A stretch of DNA of 33,083 bases from NCBI GenBank assembly GCA_030040995.1, contig JASHOS010000110.1, positions 1 to 33,083 on the forward strand, written 5' to 3'. The DNA comes from Terriglobia bacterium. GTDB taxonomy: Bacteria; Acidobacteriota; Terriglobia; UBA7540. This document shows positions 26,360-33,083 of this stretch, piece by piece (the stretch's first letter is position 1; each line of letters begins with the position of its first letter). The notes under the pieces were generated by a model that was not told the DNA's origin, ran no database searches, and was given only the letters and a program-made list of their open reading frames with translations. The position numbers were made by a program, and so were the translations under genes.

Positions 26360-27061
26360 GTGGAGCCAAAACTGACGCTATCTGCGGACACCGTCAGGGC
26401 GCAGTCTGCCCCGATCCGAGTTCTGCTGGTGGATGACCATGAACTCGTCCGTAAAGGAATCCGCACCCTACTCGAGAGCAACCCTCGATATCAAGTTTGT
26501 GGAGAAGCTTGCGACGGAAGGCAGGCAGTAGCGAAGGCGCATCAACTTCGTCCCGATGTTGTTGTAATGGACGTCTGCATGCCGGAATTGAACGGGCTGG
26601 AGGCGGCCCGGGAAATCAGACAGTCGCTTGATCAGACTGAAGTGCTCGCGCTCACAGTCACCGATTCCGAGCAGTTGGCGCAGCAGCTCTTGAGTGCAGG
26701 AGTTCGCGGCTACCTATTGAAGTCGGACGCGGCGCGTGACCTGCTGACGGGCGTCGAGTCACTAAAGGAACATCGGCCTTTCTTCAGCTCCAAAATTGCC
26801 CGGATGGTTCTTGACGGCTACCTCAAAGCGGCGGCCCGGCAGGGGACGGTTGGTGGATTCTCTGTTTCCCTTACCGGGAGGGAGCGCCACATCATTCAGT
26901 TGCTGGCGGAGGGCAAGAGTAACAAGGAAGTGGCAGACGCACTGGGAATTACCGTGAAGACTTCGGAGACACACCGGGCCAACATCATGCACAAGCTGAA
27001 CCTGCATTCCATTGGCGATCTGGTGCACTACGCCGTCAGAAACCAAATGATCGAGCCATAG
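26360..27061 (+). CDS. NarL/LuxR-type response regulator
   Basis: A 233-residue regulator. The receiver domain (about 18-140) has the acidic pair D25-D26, the phospho-acceptor D71 in VVMDVCMPELNG and K121 in YLLKSD. The C-terminal LuxR helix-turn-helix (about 170-225) reads LTGRERHIIQLLAEGKSNKE, then ADALGITVKTSETHRANIMH. The start is GTG with AAGGAGG five nt upstream. The canonical TVETHR is SETHR here. The switch Thr region (LALTVTDSEQ) has Thr99 and Thr101. No histidine kinase is next to it, so it is an orphan; its targets are unknown. It is convergent with the AI-2E-type transporter (11-bp gap). Confidence 0.93.
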   Translation: MEPKLTLSADTVRAQSAPIRVLLVDDHELVRKGIRTLLESNPRYQVCGEACDGRQAVAKAHQLRPDVVVMDVCMPELNGLEAAREIRQSLDQTEVLALTVTDSEQLAQQLLSAGVRGYLLKSDAARDLLTGVESLKEHRPFFSSKIARMVLDGYLKAAARQGTVGGFSVSLTGRERHIIQLLAEGKSNKEVADALGITVKTSETHRANIMHKLNLHSIGDLVHYAVRNQMIEP

Positions 27062-27072
27062 ATAAGTGGATT

Positions 27073-28137
27073 TCACGGCGACGGGGTAACGGAGGATTTC
27101 CGCACGACAATGGCTCTTCGGCGCCGCAACCGGAAATAAACGATCCGCAACCCCGAGAGCACGGGAACAGACAGGAAGCTGCCTATAACGCCGGCGAGCT
27201 GTGCGCCTGCTAAGACGCCAAAAATCACGACGAGGGGATGAAGCTCCATTTCAGCGCTCATCAGGCGCGGCGAAATCACGTAATCCTGAACCATCCTGAA
27301 GACACCCATGAAGATCACAACCCACCAGACGTGATGGTATCCGCTGAAAATCGCCACCAGCGTGACCACCACGAACCCGATAACTGGACCCACCACAGGG
27401 ATGATCTCGAGGGGAAGCTCAATAGCCGCCAATAGAATCGCATAGGGGACCTTGATCAGCGAAAAAAAGGATGCAAAAGCGCCGAAAGCAATTCCGGCAA
27501 GGATGATGAGCGCTCGCATATATTGAACGAGCAGAACGTGCAGGTCCGTTCCGATCTCCTCCAATTGTCTTCGGCGCGCGCCTTCCGGAGCCATATTAAG
27601 TATAAAGTCTCGCATTTCCGCGCCGTCTTTCAGGAAGAAAAAGCTGAGGATCGGCACCAGAATGAGGAACGCAAGATCTCGGGCCAGGCTGACCGCTTTG
27701 AGAGCTGCTTTCGGTGCTATTGAAGCGAGAGCGCTCGAATGCTCGGCAAGTTGCTTACTTAACTCGGCAAGCATTGCAGACCGGAGGGAAGCACTCCCGG
27801 CCGGCGCTTGCCTCGATTGCTCGAATTTAGAAAGAAGACCAGGCAACTTTGCTGCCAGCACGCTGGCTTCGGCGAGGGCTCGCGTGACCACTTCGAAGAG
27901 CCCCCAAATGACCAGGCCTACTAACACTACATAAACAATCGCTAGCGCGGGCACGCGGGAGCGGCCCGGCAGCCGCCGGTTCAAATATTCAACTATAGGA
28001 GATAACAGATAGGCAAAGAGAACGGCGACAATGAAGGCGAAAACTGTGTCGTAGATCTTATCCAGAATCGCTAGGACCATCAGCACGGCGATGATGGTCC
28101 ACGTATAGCGGGCTACACGCTCATCGATGCCGAACAT
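27073..28137 (-). CDS. AI-2E (PerM) family transporter
   Basis: An integral membrane protein of about 354 residues with seven or eight predicted helices: a pair at the N-terminus (RYTWTIIAVLMVLAILDKIY), a third helix near VPALAIVYVVLVGLVIWGLF, an extended amphipathic middle region (about 90-145), and a C-terminal cluster with LPLEIIPVVGPVIGFVVVTL and the conserved tail VQDYVISPRLMSAEMELHPL. These are signatures of the AI-2E/PerM/TqsA family, whose members export small molecules or ions; autoinducer-2 export is shown only for a few. I start at ATG 28137 (MFGIDERVARYTW) because the alternative TTG at 28155 has no binding site; neither site is strong. Confidence 0.85.
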   Translation of the reverse strand: MFGIDERVARYTWTIIAVLMVLAILDKIYDTVFAFIVAVLFAYLLSPIVEYLNRRLPGRSRVPALAIVYVVLVGLVIWGLFEVVTRALAEASVLAAKLPGLLSKFEQSRQAPAGSASLRSAMLAELSKQLAEHSSALASIAPKAALKAVSLARDLAFLILVPILSFFFLKDGAEMRDFILNMAPEGARRRQLEEIGTDLHVLLVQYMRALIILAGIAFGAFASFFSLIKVPYAILLAAIELPLEIIPVVGPVIGFVVVTLVAIFSGYHHVWWVVIFMGVFRMVQDYVISPRLMSAEMELHPLVVIFGVLAGAQLAGVIGSFLSVPVLSGLRIVYFRLRRRRAIVVRKSSVTPSP

Positions 28138-28283
28138 GGCTTTTGACTCGGGCAAATGAAACTGCAGACGTTACTTTCATTTTGATGCTGCGGACGTCCC
28201 TTTTAAGCTTTTTCATCCCGATCGTAGGTACCCTAAGAATAACACAGTGCGGCGGCTGCCCCGAAGGAGCAAACCGTGAATAG

Positions 28284-28343
28284 CCGTGGGTGAAACCCAC
28301 GGGAATGAGGCGAACAATACCTTTCGGCTCTGAAGGGGCCGAA
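28284..28343. repeat. Two-hairpin intergenic repeat
   Basis: A perfect 8-bp palindrome, CCGTGGGT-GAA-ACCCACGG (28284-28302), is followed 20 nt later by TTCGGC (28323-28328) pairing with GCCGAA (28338-28343). The paired-hairpin layout, ending in GGCCGAACAA, resembles dispersed intergenic repeats I have seen in acidobacterial and planctomycete genomes. Only one copy lies in this window. Confidence 0.55.
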
Positions 28344-28507
28344 CAACGCCCTGGCGGGATCGGAACCAATTAACTCATTTCGTCGGCATTCGAACGCGGC
28401 GATCCCTCCCAGGTCAACCCCGTCAGCGTTGACCTCGCGATACGCGAGCTAAGAATTTTTCCGGCGACAGCCGCCTGGTCACGCATCTACTGGACGAGTA
28501 CAGCCGC

Positions 28508-28536
28508 TTGATTTTTGAGCGGCCAGCTAGTACTAT
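28508..28536 (+). promoter_or_regulatory. Candidate promoter for the subunit 3-like/cytochrome pair
   Basis: TTGATT (28508-28513) and TACTAT (28531-28536) are exactly 17 nt apart, about 50 bp upstream of the ATG at 28587. Each hexamer matches 4 of 6 consensus positions. Confidence 0.4.
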
Positions 28537-28586
28537 CCGGCTTGGAAAGGTGAAGATCGTTTTGTGAAGAGGAGCGAGGTGGCGGC

Positions 28587-29216
28587 ATGGCAGAGAACCG
28601 GCCAGAGGAGATAAAAAACCCGGGAAGACGCAATGCCCTAAAGAGAATGGCAATGGGCACTGGAGCGGCTGCGGCATTTCCGATTCTGGGGCAGCCGGCG
28701 TCAGCGACTGCGATGCGTAGCGATGCGGCATTGCCCGAAGGATCTCGGCCGGCAGCAGAGTCCGGCTGGAAACCTCTTTTCTTTGACGCGCATCAAAATG
28801 AGACAGTCGTAGTTCTGACAGACCTGATTATTCCGGATACGGATACGCCAGGGGCGAAGGCGGCGCAGGTCAACCGGGTCATCGACCGTTTCTTGAACGA
28901 AGAAGATGTCGGGACGCAGCAGAAGTTCTTAGAAGGGCTTGCTTGGATCGACGGGCGGTCCCTTGCTGTGCATGGAACACCCTTCGTCATGCTGACGAAA
29001 GAGCAGCAGACGGCCTTGCTGGAACCTCTGGCGGATGGCCGGAACAACAATCCTGACGACCGGCCTGGAATTGCATTTTTTGAGCAAATCAAAGATTCGA
29101 CGATTTTCGGGTATTACACTTCAGAGATAGGGATGGAGCAGGAGTTGAAATACCAAGGAGACCGGTATAACCAGTCCTTCCCAGGCGCCTGCACTCATCC
29201 CGAGCATCAGAACTGA
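28587..29216 (+). CDS. Gluconate 2-dehydrogenase subunit 3-like protein (Tat-exported)
   Basis: A 209-residue protein with a twin-arginine-type leader: RR at 14-15 in NPGRRNALKRM, then the hydrophobic GTGAAAAFPILG and an ASA-type cleavage site. The mature part matches the gluconate 2-dehydrogenase subunit 3 family: FFDAHQNETVVVLTDLIIPD, GAKAAQVNRVIDRFL, and the C-terminal IKDSTIFGYYTSEIGMEQEL followed by KYQGDRYNQSFPGAC. These small subunits usually escort a periplasmic GMC-type flavoprotein to the Tat pathway and pass electrons to a cytochrome c. Here the flavoprotein gene is missing; the next gene, 14 nt downstream, is the cytochrome. GAGG-rich sequence lies upstream of the ATG. It may serve a catalytic subunit encoded elsewhere. 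Confidence 0.88.
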   Translation: MAENRPEEIKNPGRRNALKRMAMGTGAAAAFPILGQPASATAMRSDAALPEGSRPAAESGWKPLFFDAHQNETVVVLTDLIIPDTDTPGAKAAQVNRVIDRFLNEEDVGTQQKFLEGLAWIDGRSLAVHGTPFVMLTKEQQTALLEPLADGRNNNPDDRPGIAFFEQIKDSTIFGYYTSEIGMEQELKYQGDRYNQSFPGACTHPEHQN

Positions 29217-29230
29217 GGACCAAGACAAAT

Positions 29231-29572
29231 ATGAGAGCCTTCACGCGAATGTTGTCGCTAGTGATCATTGCGGTGAGCTTGCTTGGTGTGGTCAGTTACA
29301 GTGCTGTCACGAAGAGCGATGCCGCCGGGCTTTTTAAATCGAAGTGTTCAATGTGCCACGGCCTGGACGGGAAAGGATATCCTGCGATCCACACGCCCAA
29401 TTTCACCAGCTCGCAGTGGCAGCAAAGGCATTCGGACGCGAGAATCGCCGCCGCCATCGCCAACGGCGTTCAGGGAACCTCGATGCCGGCTTGGAAAACC
29501 AAGCTGAGCACTGCGCAAATTCACGCGCTCGTTCTCTATATCCGTTCGCTTAACAGCGCAAAAGGTCAGTAG
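29231..29572 (+). CDS. c-type cytochrome, small periplasmic
   Basis: A 113-residue monoheme cytochrome c. A signal peptide or anchor (about 7-25, MLSLVIIAVSLLGVVSYSAV) leads to the heme-attachment motif CSMCH (C39, C42, H43); the distal ligand is most likely M85 in GTSMPAW. The C-terminal helix (STAQIHALVLYIRSL) is typical of class I/cytochrome cbb3-like domains. It lies 14 nt downstream of the subunit 3-like gene, so it is probably co-transcribed and the electron acceptor for the same dehydrogenase. Confidence 0.92.
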   Translation: MRAFTRMLSLVIIAVSLLGVVSYSAVTKSDAAGLFKSKCSMCHGLDGKGYPAIHTPNFTSSQWQQRHSDARIAAAIANGVQGTSMPAWKTKLSTAQIHALVLYIRSLNSAKGQ

Positions 29573-29838
29573 CATTCTGACCTCCGTTTCATGGTTCTCC
29601 GGATCGAGGGGCGTCGCTCGCGCCGGGAGGCGCCAGTCTGGTCGCGGTTGAGCACGGCGCAACCACCGCCCGCCGTAAGCCAGGAAATTCTGCGGCACGA
29701 GCTGGCAAGTTGAGGCGCCGTCCACTCCTTGAAGCCAAACATCCAAACTGCATGGAGTTCGCCCCGGAGCTTGATGACCGGACAGCGATTCTCCTTCTCT
29801 CTGCTCTGACTGCGTAGTCTTTTCATCTGTTCAGTCAT
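29566..29838 (-). CDS. Doubtful small ORF of 90 residues
   Basis: An open frame on the minus strand begins at ATG 29838 with CCAGGA just upstream and overlaps the cytochrome stop by 7 bp. The product is rich in Arg and Ser, has no signal peptide or motif I know, and contains three Cys. It occupies most of the otherwise empty 379-bp gap between the cytochrome and the zinc-ribbon gene. A competing frame on the same strand (to 29746) weakens the case. Confidence 0.22.
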   Translation of the reverse strand: MTEQMKRLRSQSREKENRCPVIKLRGELHAVWMFGFKEWTAPQLASSCRRISWLTAGGGCAVLNRDQTGASRRERRPSIRRTMKRRSECY

Positions 29839-29951
29839 AGTCCTGGCGTTTCTGAGTTTTGTTCGATGGGTTCTTGAATTGCATTGATCCCGTCAACGCA
29901 CAGGTGTGCGCCAGGCGCGCCAGTGCTTTCCTGTATTTTCGAGGAGCAAGT

Positions 29952-30362
29952 ATGGATAGGAAATATAAACAACGGGGCTATCAAGATCACGGGGTAAAGC
30001 GGCAGGAGCCGCATCTGGAGCGTAAGGTGGAATCCTTCGGACCCAAAACCCCTGCCATGCCGGATAAGCACCTTGTTTCGCGGTGTGCCCGCTGCGGAAA
30101 GATGCTGCCTTCAGGTTTTGACCCTGCCGGCCAGTGTCCCCACTGCGGGTTTCAGCTTCATAGTTGCAAGCAGTGCGCCTATTTCGATACGTCAGCCCGG
30201 CTTGAATGTACCCAGCCTGTTCCAGCCCGGATAGTGAGGAAGGATAGCCGGAATGACTGCACCTTTTACTCGCCCAAAGTGGCGATCGAACGGCAAACCT
30301 CACCGGGACCTTCGCGGATTGCCGATCCGCGCCAGGCATTTGAAGCTCTTTTTAAGAAGTGA
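29952..30362 (+). CDS. Eight-cysteine zinc-ribbon protein of unknown function
   Basis: The ATG at 29952 has AGGAG five nt upstream, so I reject an upstream start at 29859. The 136-residue product is soluble, with a polar Lys/Arg/Glu-rich N-terminus (1-40). A zinc ribbon follows: CARC (C45, C48) and CPHC (C62, C65). A second set, C72, C75, C86 and C103 (SCKQCAYFDT, LECTQP, DCTFYSP), could bind another zinc or an iron-sulfur cluster. The C-terminus ends with DPRQAFEALFKK. I recall similar proteins from Acidobacteria without assigned function. No operon partner is evident: the flanking gaps are 379 and 495 bp. Confidence 0.8.
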   Translation: MDRKYKQRGYQDHGVKRQEPHLERKVESFGPKTPAMPDKHLVSRCARCGKMLPSGFDPAGQCPHCGFQLHSCKQCAYFDTSARLECTQPVPARIVRKDSRNDCTFYSPKVAIERQTSPGPSRIADPRQAFEALFKK

Positions 30363-30470
30363 TTCGCCGGCATGACGGTAAAGCAGCCGCCGAGCGAGGC
30401 CGGGAAAACAGAGGCGAACGGCTTCAAGAAAGCTGACTAGCAATCGATATCGAAGAAAAAAAACGGCTTA

Positions 30471-30486
30471 ACCCTATATATCGGCA
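30471..30486. promoter_or_regulatory. NrdR box-like site 1
   Basis: ACCCTATATATCGGCA keeps the core of the NrdR consensus (ACACWATATATWGTGT), matching 11 of 16 positions including the CTATATAT run. It starts exactly 31 bp before site 2. NrdR is the ATP/dATP-sensing repressor of ribonucleotide reductase genes in many bacteria. Confidence 0.6.
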
Positions 30487-30501
30487 TCCCTCCAGTCCCC
30501 A

Positions 30502-30517
30502 CCACAATGTATAGTAT
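30502..30517. promoter_or_regulatory. NrdR box-like site 2
   Basis: CCACAATGTATAGTAT matches the NrdR consensus (ACACWATATATWGTGT) at 13 of 16 positions. It ends 9 bp before the -35 hexamer of the nrdJ promoter. The 31-bp start-to-start spacing from site 1 is three helical turns, the arrangement known for tandem NrdR boxes. Confidence 0.7.
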
Positions 30518-30526
30518 TTTTTCCCC

Positions 30527-30555
30527 TTGACATTACAACTCTCCGGGGCTAAATT
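30527..30555 (+). promoter_or_regulatory. sigma70-type promoter of nrdJ
   Basis: A perfect TTGACA (30527-30532) and TAAATT (30550-30555, 4 of 6) are separated by the ideal 17 bp. The expected start is near 30562. This is the best promoter in the window, and it lies immediately downstream of the NrdR-like sites. Confidence 0.75.
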
Positions 30556-30857
30556 GGCTCCACGGTACCAATGCACGACCCTGACAATTTCGGGAATTTC
30601 CAAACGCTGGAGCGTGGTTTCCGCTCGGTGGCGCTTGTTCGGCAACTATGGATCTTCTTGGTCAACGCGTCAGGAGAACGGTGCCTTACTGCGCAGCAAA
30701 CTCCGCCGTGATGTTATTTTCCGTTCTACCGCCGCAACAGGGACCGTGGATGTGAGCTAAGAGTTTGTCCATGTGCTCGGCAACGCCTCTTACAATCGCG
30801 GGCGCCGCTTAACCATCGAAAATGAAATTCCTCTCATCTTATAAGTTAGGAGGCCGT

Positions 30858-33083
30858 ATGGCGGAAATAGACGTTACTGAAAGGTTATTAAGCAGGACTC
30901 AACAATCGCGGACGACCGAAAAGCGGGGATTGGCCTTCAAGCGCTATTTTTCCAAGCCTGGCGTAAGCCCCTTTGATGGAATCGTCTGGGAACTTCGGAC
31001 GGCGTCAATCCAAAATGAAAAGGGAAAAACGATATTCGAGCAGCGAAACGTGGAGACGCCGGCAGACTGGTCGATGACCGCGACCAATATTGTAGCGTCG
31101 AAATATTTCCATGGAAAGCTGGGCACCGGGGAGCGCGAGTCGAGCGTGCGGCAACTGGTTAGCCGGGTGGCGGAAACCATCGCGGACTGGGGCATCGAAG
31201 ACGGTCTTTTCCGGGGAGAGGAAGACGCGCAAGCTTTTCGCGACGAGCTGACGCATCTGTTGGTGCGGCAAAAGGCGGCGTTTAACTCGCCGGTATGGTT
31301 CAACTGCGGCCTGTGGCATCAGTATCATCGCAGTTCGCGCGGGACTGGATGGTACTGGGACCCGGCCACGAGCGGCGTCAAGAAAGAGACAGAGGCCTAC
31401 CGGCATCCGCAGTGTTCCGCATGCTTCATCAATTCTGTTGAGGACGATCTCGAAAGCATTCTCTCCCTGGCTAAGACCGAGGGGATGCTTTTCAAGTGGG
31501 GTTCAGGCACGGGAACGAATCTTTCCCCCTTACGCTCTTCGATTGAGTCCCTTTCCGGTGGCGGAATTGCCTCGGGGCCACTGTCGTTTATGAAGGGCTA
31601 TGACGCTTTTGCGGGGGTGATTAAGTCGGGCGGTAAAACGCGCCGCGCCGCCAAGATGGTGATTCTGAATATCGATCATCCCGACGTGGTTGATTTCATT
31701 GAATGCAAAGCCAAAGAGGAACGGAAGGCGTGGACTCTGGTTGACGCAGGTTACGACTCTTCGTTGGACGGCGAGGCCTACAGCTCCATCTTTTTTCAAA
31801 ACGCCAACAATAGCGTTCGCGTCAGCGATGATTTCATGAAGAGAGCCATCACCGATGGGGACTGGGCGACACGCAAGGTGACCACTGGCGAGCCGCTCAA
31901 TACCTATCGTGCCCGTGACTTGCTCCGCAAGATCGCCGAAGCGGCCTGGCAGTGCGGTGATCCGGGGATGCAGTTTGATACCACCATCAACAAGTGGCAC
32001 ACGTGCAAGAGCACGGCGCGCATCAACGCCTCAAATCCCTGCAGCGAATATATGTTCCTGGACGACTCTGCCTGCAACCTGGCGTCGCTGAACCTGATGA
32101 AGTTCCAGGCCCCGGACGGGAAATTTGACGTCGAGGCTTTCCGTCATGCGGTAGACATCCTGATTACGGCGCAGGAAATTATCGTGGATCACGCGAGCTA
32201 TCCCACCGCGAAAATCGCGCAAAATTCGCACGATTTCCGCCCTCTCGGGCTCGGCTACGCGAATCTCGGCGCGCTCCTGATGGCCAGCGGCCTGCCTTAC
32301 GATTCCGATGGCGGGCGCGATTTTGCCGCGGCCATCACCGCGGTCATGCACGGACAAGCTTACCTGACCTCGTCGCGCATTGCCGCGGAGACCGGACCTT
32401 TCGCGGGATTCGCCGTGAACCGCGATTCGTTCCTGGAGGTCATTTCCATGCACCGCAACGCGGTAGGCGGAGTCAATCCCAGGAACGTCCCGGAAAACCT
32501 GGGGCAGGCGGCCAAGACGATCTGGGATGAATGCCTGCAAGGCGGCCTGAAGCACGGCTACCGCAACGCGCAGGTGACGGTGCTTGCTCCGACCGGTACG
32601 ATTGGCTTCATGATGGACTGTGATACTACGGGAATCGAGCCCGACCTGGCGCTTGTGAAATACAAGAAACTAGTGGGCGGCGGCTTAATCAAGATCGTGA
32701 ATAACGTTGTGCCGGCGGCCCTGCTCAAACTCGGCTATACGGACCAGCAGGCTGCCGAAATTGTGAATTATATCGACCAGCATGGCTCCATCGAAGGCGC
32801 TCCACATCTTCAGGCGGCGCATTTGCCGGTGTTTGACTGCTCGCTGAAACCCGCGCAGGGCAACCGCTCCATCGAGTACATGGGGCACATCCGCATGATG
32901 GCGGCCGTGCAACCGTTCATTTCAGGAGCTATTTCTAAGACCGTGAATATGCCGGAAGATTCGACGGCAGAAGACATCGCGAACGCCTTGGTGGAATCGT
33001 GGCGCATGGGCATTAAGGCGATTGCCATTTACCGCGACGGGTCCAAGCGCAGCCAGCCGCTGAACGTGGGCAAGAAGGAGGAG
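30858..33083 (+). CDS. nrdJ: B12-dependent (class II) ribonucleotide reductase, 3' truncated by window
   Basis: 742 codons are visible and the frame is still open at the window end. AGGAGG seven nt upstream supports the ATG. Class II enzymes reduce ribonucleotides with adenosylcobalamin and work with or without oxygen. After an N-terminal region (about 1-140), the barrel contains the redox Cys C189 in QCSACF, the radical-chain motif NPCSE with thiyl Cys C395 and E397, and the second redox Cys C406; the 11-residue gap between C395 and C406 matches the Thermotoga class II enzyme. GLGYANLGALLMASGLPYDS and LAPTGTIGFMMDCDTTGIEP are also diagnostic. The C-terminal tail, with its Cys pair, lies beyond the window. 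Upstream NrdR-like sites suggest repression when dATP is plentiful. Confidence 0.95.
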   Translation, partial: MAEIDVTERLLSRTQQSRTTEKRGLAFKRYFSKPGVSPFDGIVWELRTASIQNEKGKTIFEQRNVETPADWSMTATNIVASKYFHGKLGTGERESSVRQLVSRVAETIADWGIEDGLFRGEEDAQAFRDELTHLLVRQKAAFNSPVWFNCGLWHQYHRSSRGTGWYWDPATSGVKKETEAYRHPQCSACFINSVEDDLESILSLAKTEGMLFKWGSGTGTNLSPLRSSIESLSGGGIASGPLSFMKGYDAFAGVIKSGGKTRRAAKMVILNIDHPDVVDFIECKAKEERKAWTLVDAGYDSSLDGEAYSSIFFQNANNSVRVSDDFMKRAITDGDWATRKVTTGEPLNTYRARDLLRKIAEAAWQCGDPGMQFDTTINKWHTCKSTARINASNPCSEYMFLDDSACNLASLNLMKFQAPDGKFDVEAFRHAVDILITAQEIIVDHASYPTAKIAQNSHDFRPLGLGYANLGALLMASGLPYDSDGGRDFAAAITAVMHGQAYLTSSRIAAETGPFAGFAVNRDSFLEVISMHRNAVGGVNPRNVPENLGQAAKTIWDECLQGGLKHGYRNAQVTVLAPTGTIGFMMDCDTTGIEPDLALVKYKKLVGGGLIKIVNNVVPAALLKLGYTDQQAAEIVNYIDQHGSIEGAPHLQAAHLPVFDCSLKPAQGNRSIEYMGHIRMMAAVQPFISGAISKTVNMPEDSTAEDIANALVESWRMGIKAIAIYRDGSKRSQPLNVGKKEE

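Larger units (their letters stand above)
28138..28586. other. Divergent intergenic region with palindromic repeats and a promoter
   Basis: About 450 bp without a believable gene. It holds the two-hairpin repeat at 28284-28343 and a candidate promoter at 28508-28536. Open frames on the minus strand are Ser/Pro/Arg-rich and lack ribosome binding sites. Confidence 0.5.
30363..30857. other. nrdJ upstream region and long leader
   Basis: About 495 bp with no convincing gene. It contains two NrdR-box-like sites (30471-30486 and 30502-30517) and a sigma70-type promoter (30527-30555). Transcription from near 30562 leaves a leader of about 296 nt before nrdJ. I looked for a cobalamin riboswitch core and did not find a recognisable B12 box. 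Confidence 0.55.

Noticed and set aside
29348-29746. 132-codon minus-strand open frame
   Set aside because: It overlaps most of the cytochrome c gene, whose CxxCH and signal peptide are clear.
30527-30760. 77-codon open frame in the nrdJ leader
   Set aside because: Its TTG start is the -35 hexamer of the promoter, so it could not be transcribed from it, and no ribosome binding site is present.
30556-30857. Cobalamin riboswitch upstream of nrdJ
   Set aside because: No recognisable B12 box or paired core was found by eye; the NrdR-like sites explain regulation better.
1-33083. CRISPR array, prophage or insertion sequence
   Set aside because: No direct-repeat/spacer series, integrase, transposase or phage structural gene is visible on either strand.

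Overview
The window looks like a chromosomal segment of a GC-rich soil-type bacterium, most likely an Acidobacteriota member. This is inferred from gene content, not from a marker gene: a DUF4097 protein, a sensor-type propeller joined to a Ser/Thr kinase beside an ECF sigma factor, a gluconate-2-dehydrogenase subunit 3-like protein with a cytochrome c, a B12-dependent ribonucleotide reductase and several Tyr/Pro-rich secreted proteins. No phage, IS element, CRISPR array or rRNA is visible.

Layout. 1-2.6 kb: the tail of a GxxExxY-type PD-(D/E)XK protein, a secreted DUF4097 beta-repeat protein (minus strand) and a SAM hydrolase (DUF62). 3.2-10.2 kb: a co-directional export cluster of three consecutive HlyD-type adaptors, a MacB/FtsX-type permease and a TolC-type outer-membrane protein, with no ABC ATPase. 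10.4-13.2 kb: two secreted proteins of unknown function on the minus strand. 13.7-17.6 kb: a 1097-residue periplasmic-propeller/Y_Y_Y/transmembrane/Ser-Thr kinase protein, convergent and overlapping with an ECF sigma factor. 17.7-23.1 kb: tRNA-Ala(CGC) followed after 3 nt by trpC, then trpF, trpB, trpA, chorismate mutase and DAHP synthase, which together cover the start of the shikimate pathway and most of the tryptophan branch. trpE, trpG and trpD are not here. 23.1-25.4 kb: glgX and a DUF1328 membrane peptide. 25.5-28.1 kb: a glycine-zipper membrane protein, an orphan LuxR-type response regulator and an AI-2E/PerM transporter. 28.6-30.4 kb: the subunit 3-like protein, cytochrome c and an eight-cysteine zinc-ribbon protein. 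30.9 kb to the end: nrdJ, incomplete at the window edge.

Regulation and repeats. nrdJ has a clear sigma70-type promoter preceded by two NrdR-box-like sites whose starts are 31 bp apart. Intergenic spaces carry several kinds of palindromic repeat. The most striking is a REPIN-like element between trpB and trpA: two inverted 40-nt hairpin units (32/40 identical, with two compensatory base-pair changes), the first of which supplies the trpB stop codon and forms a terminator-shaped hairpin directly after it. A second palindrome separates trpC from trpF.
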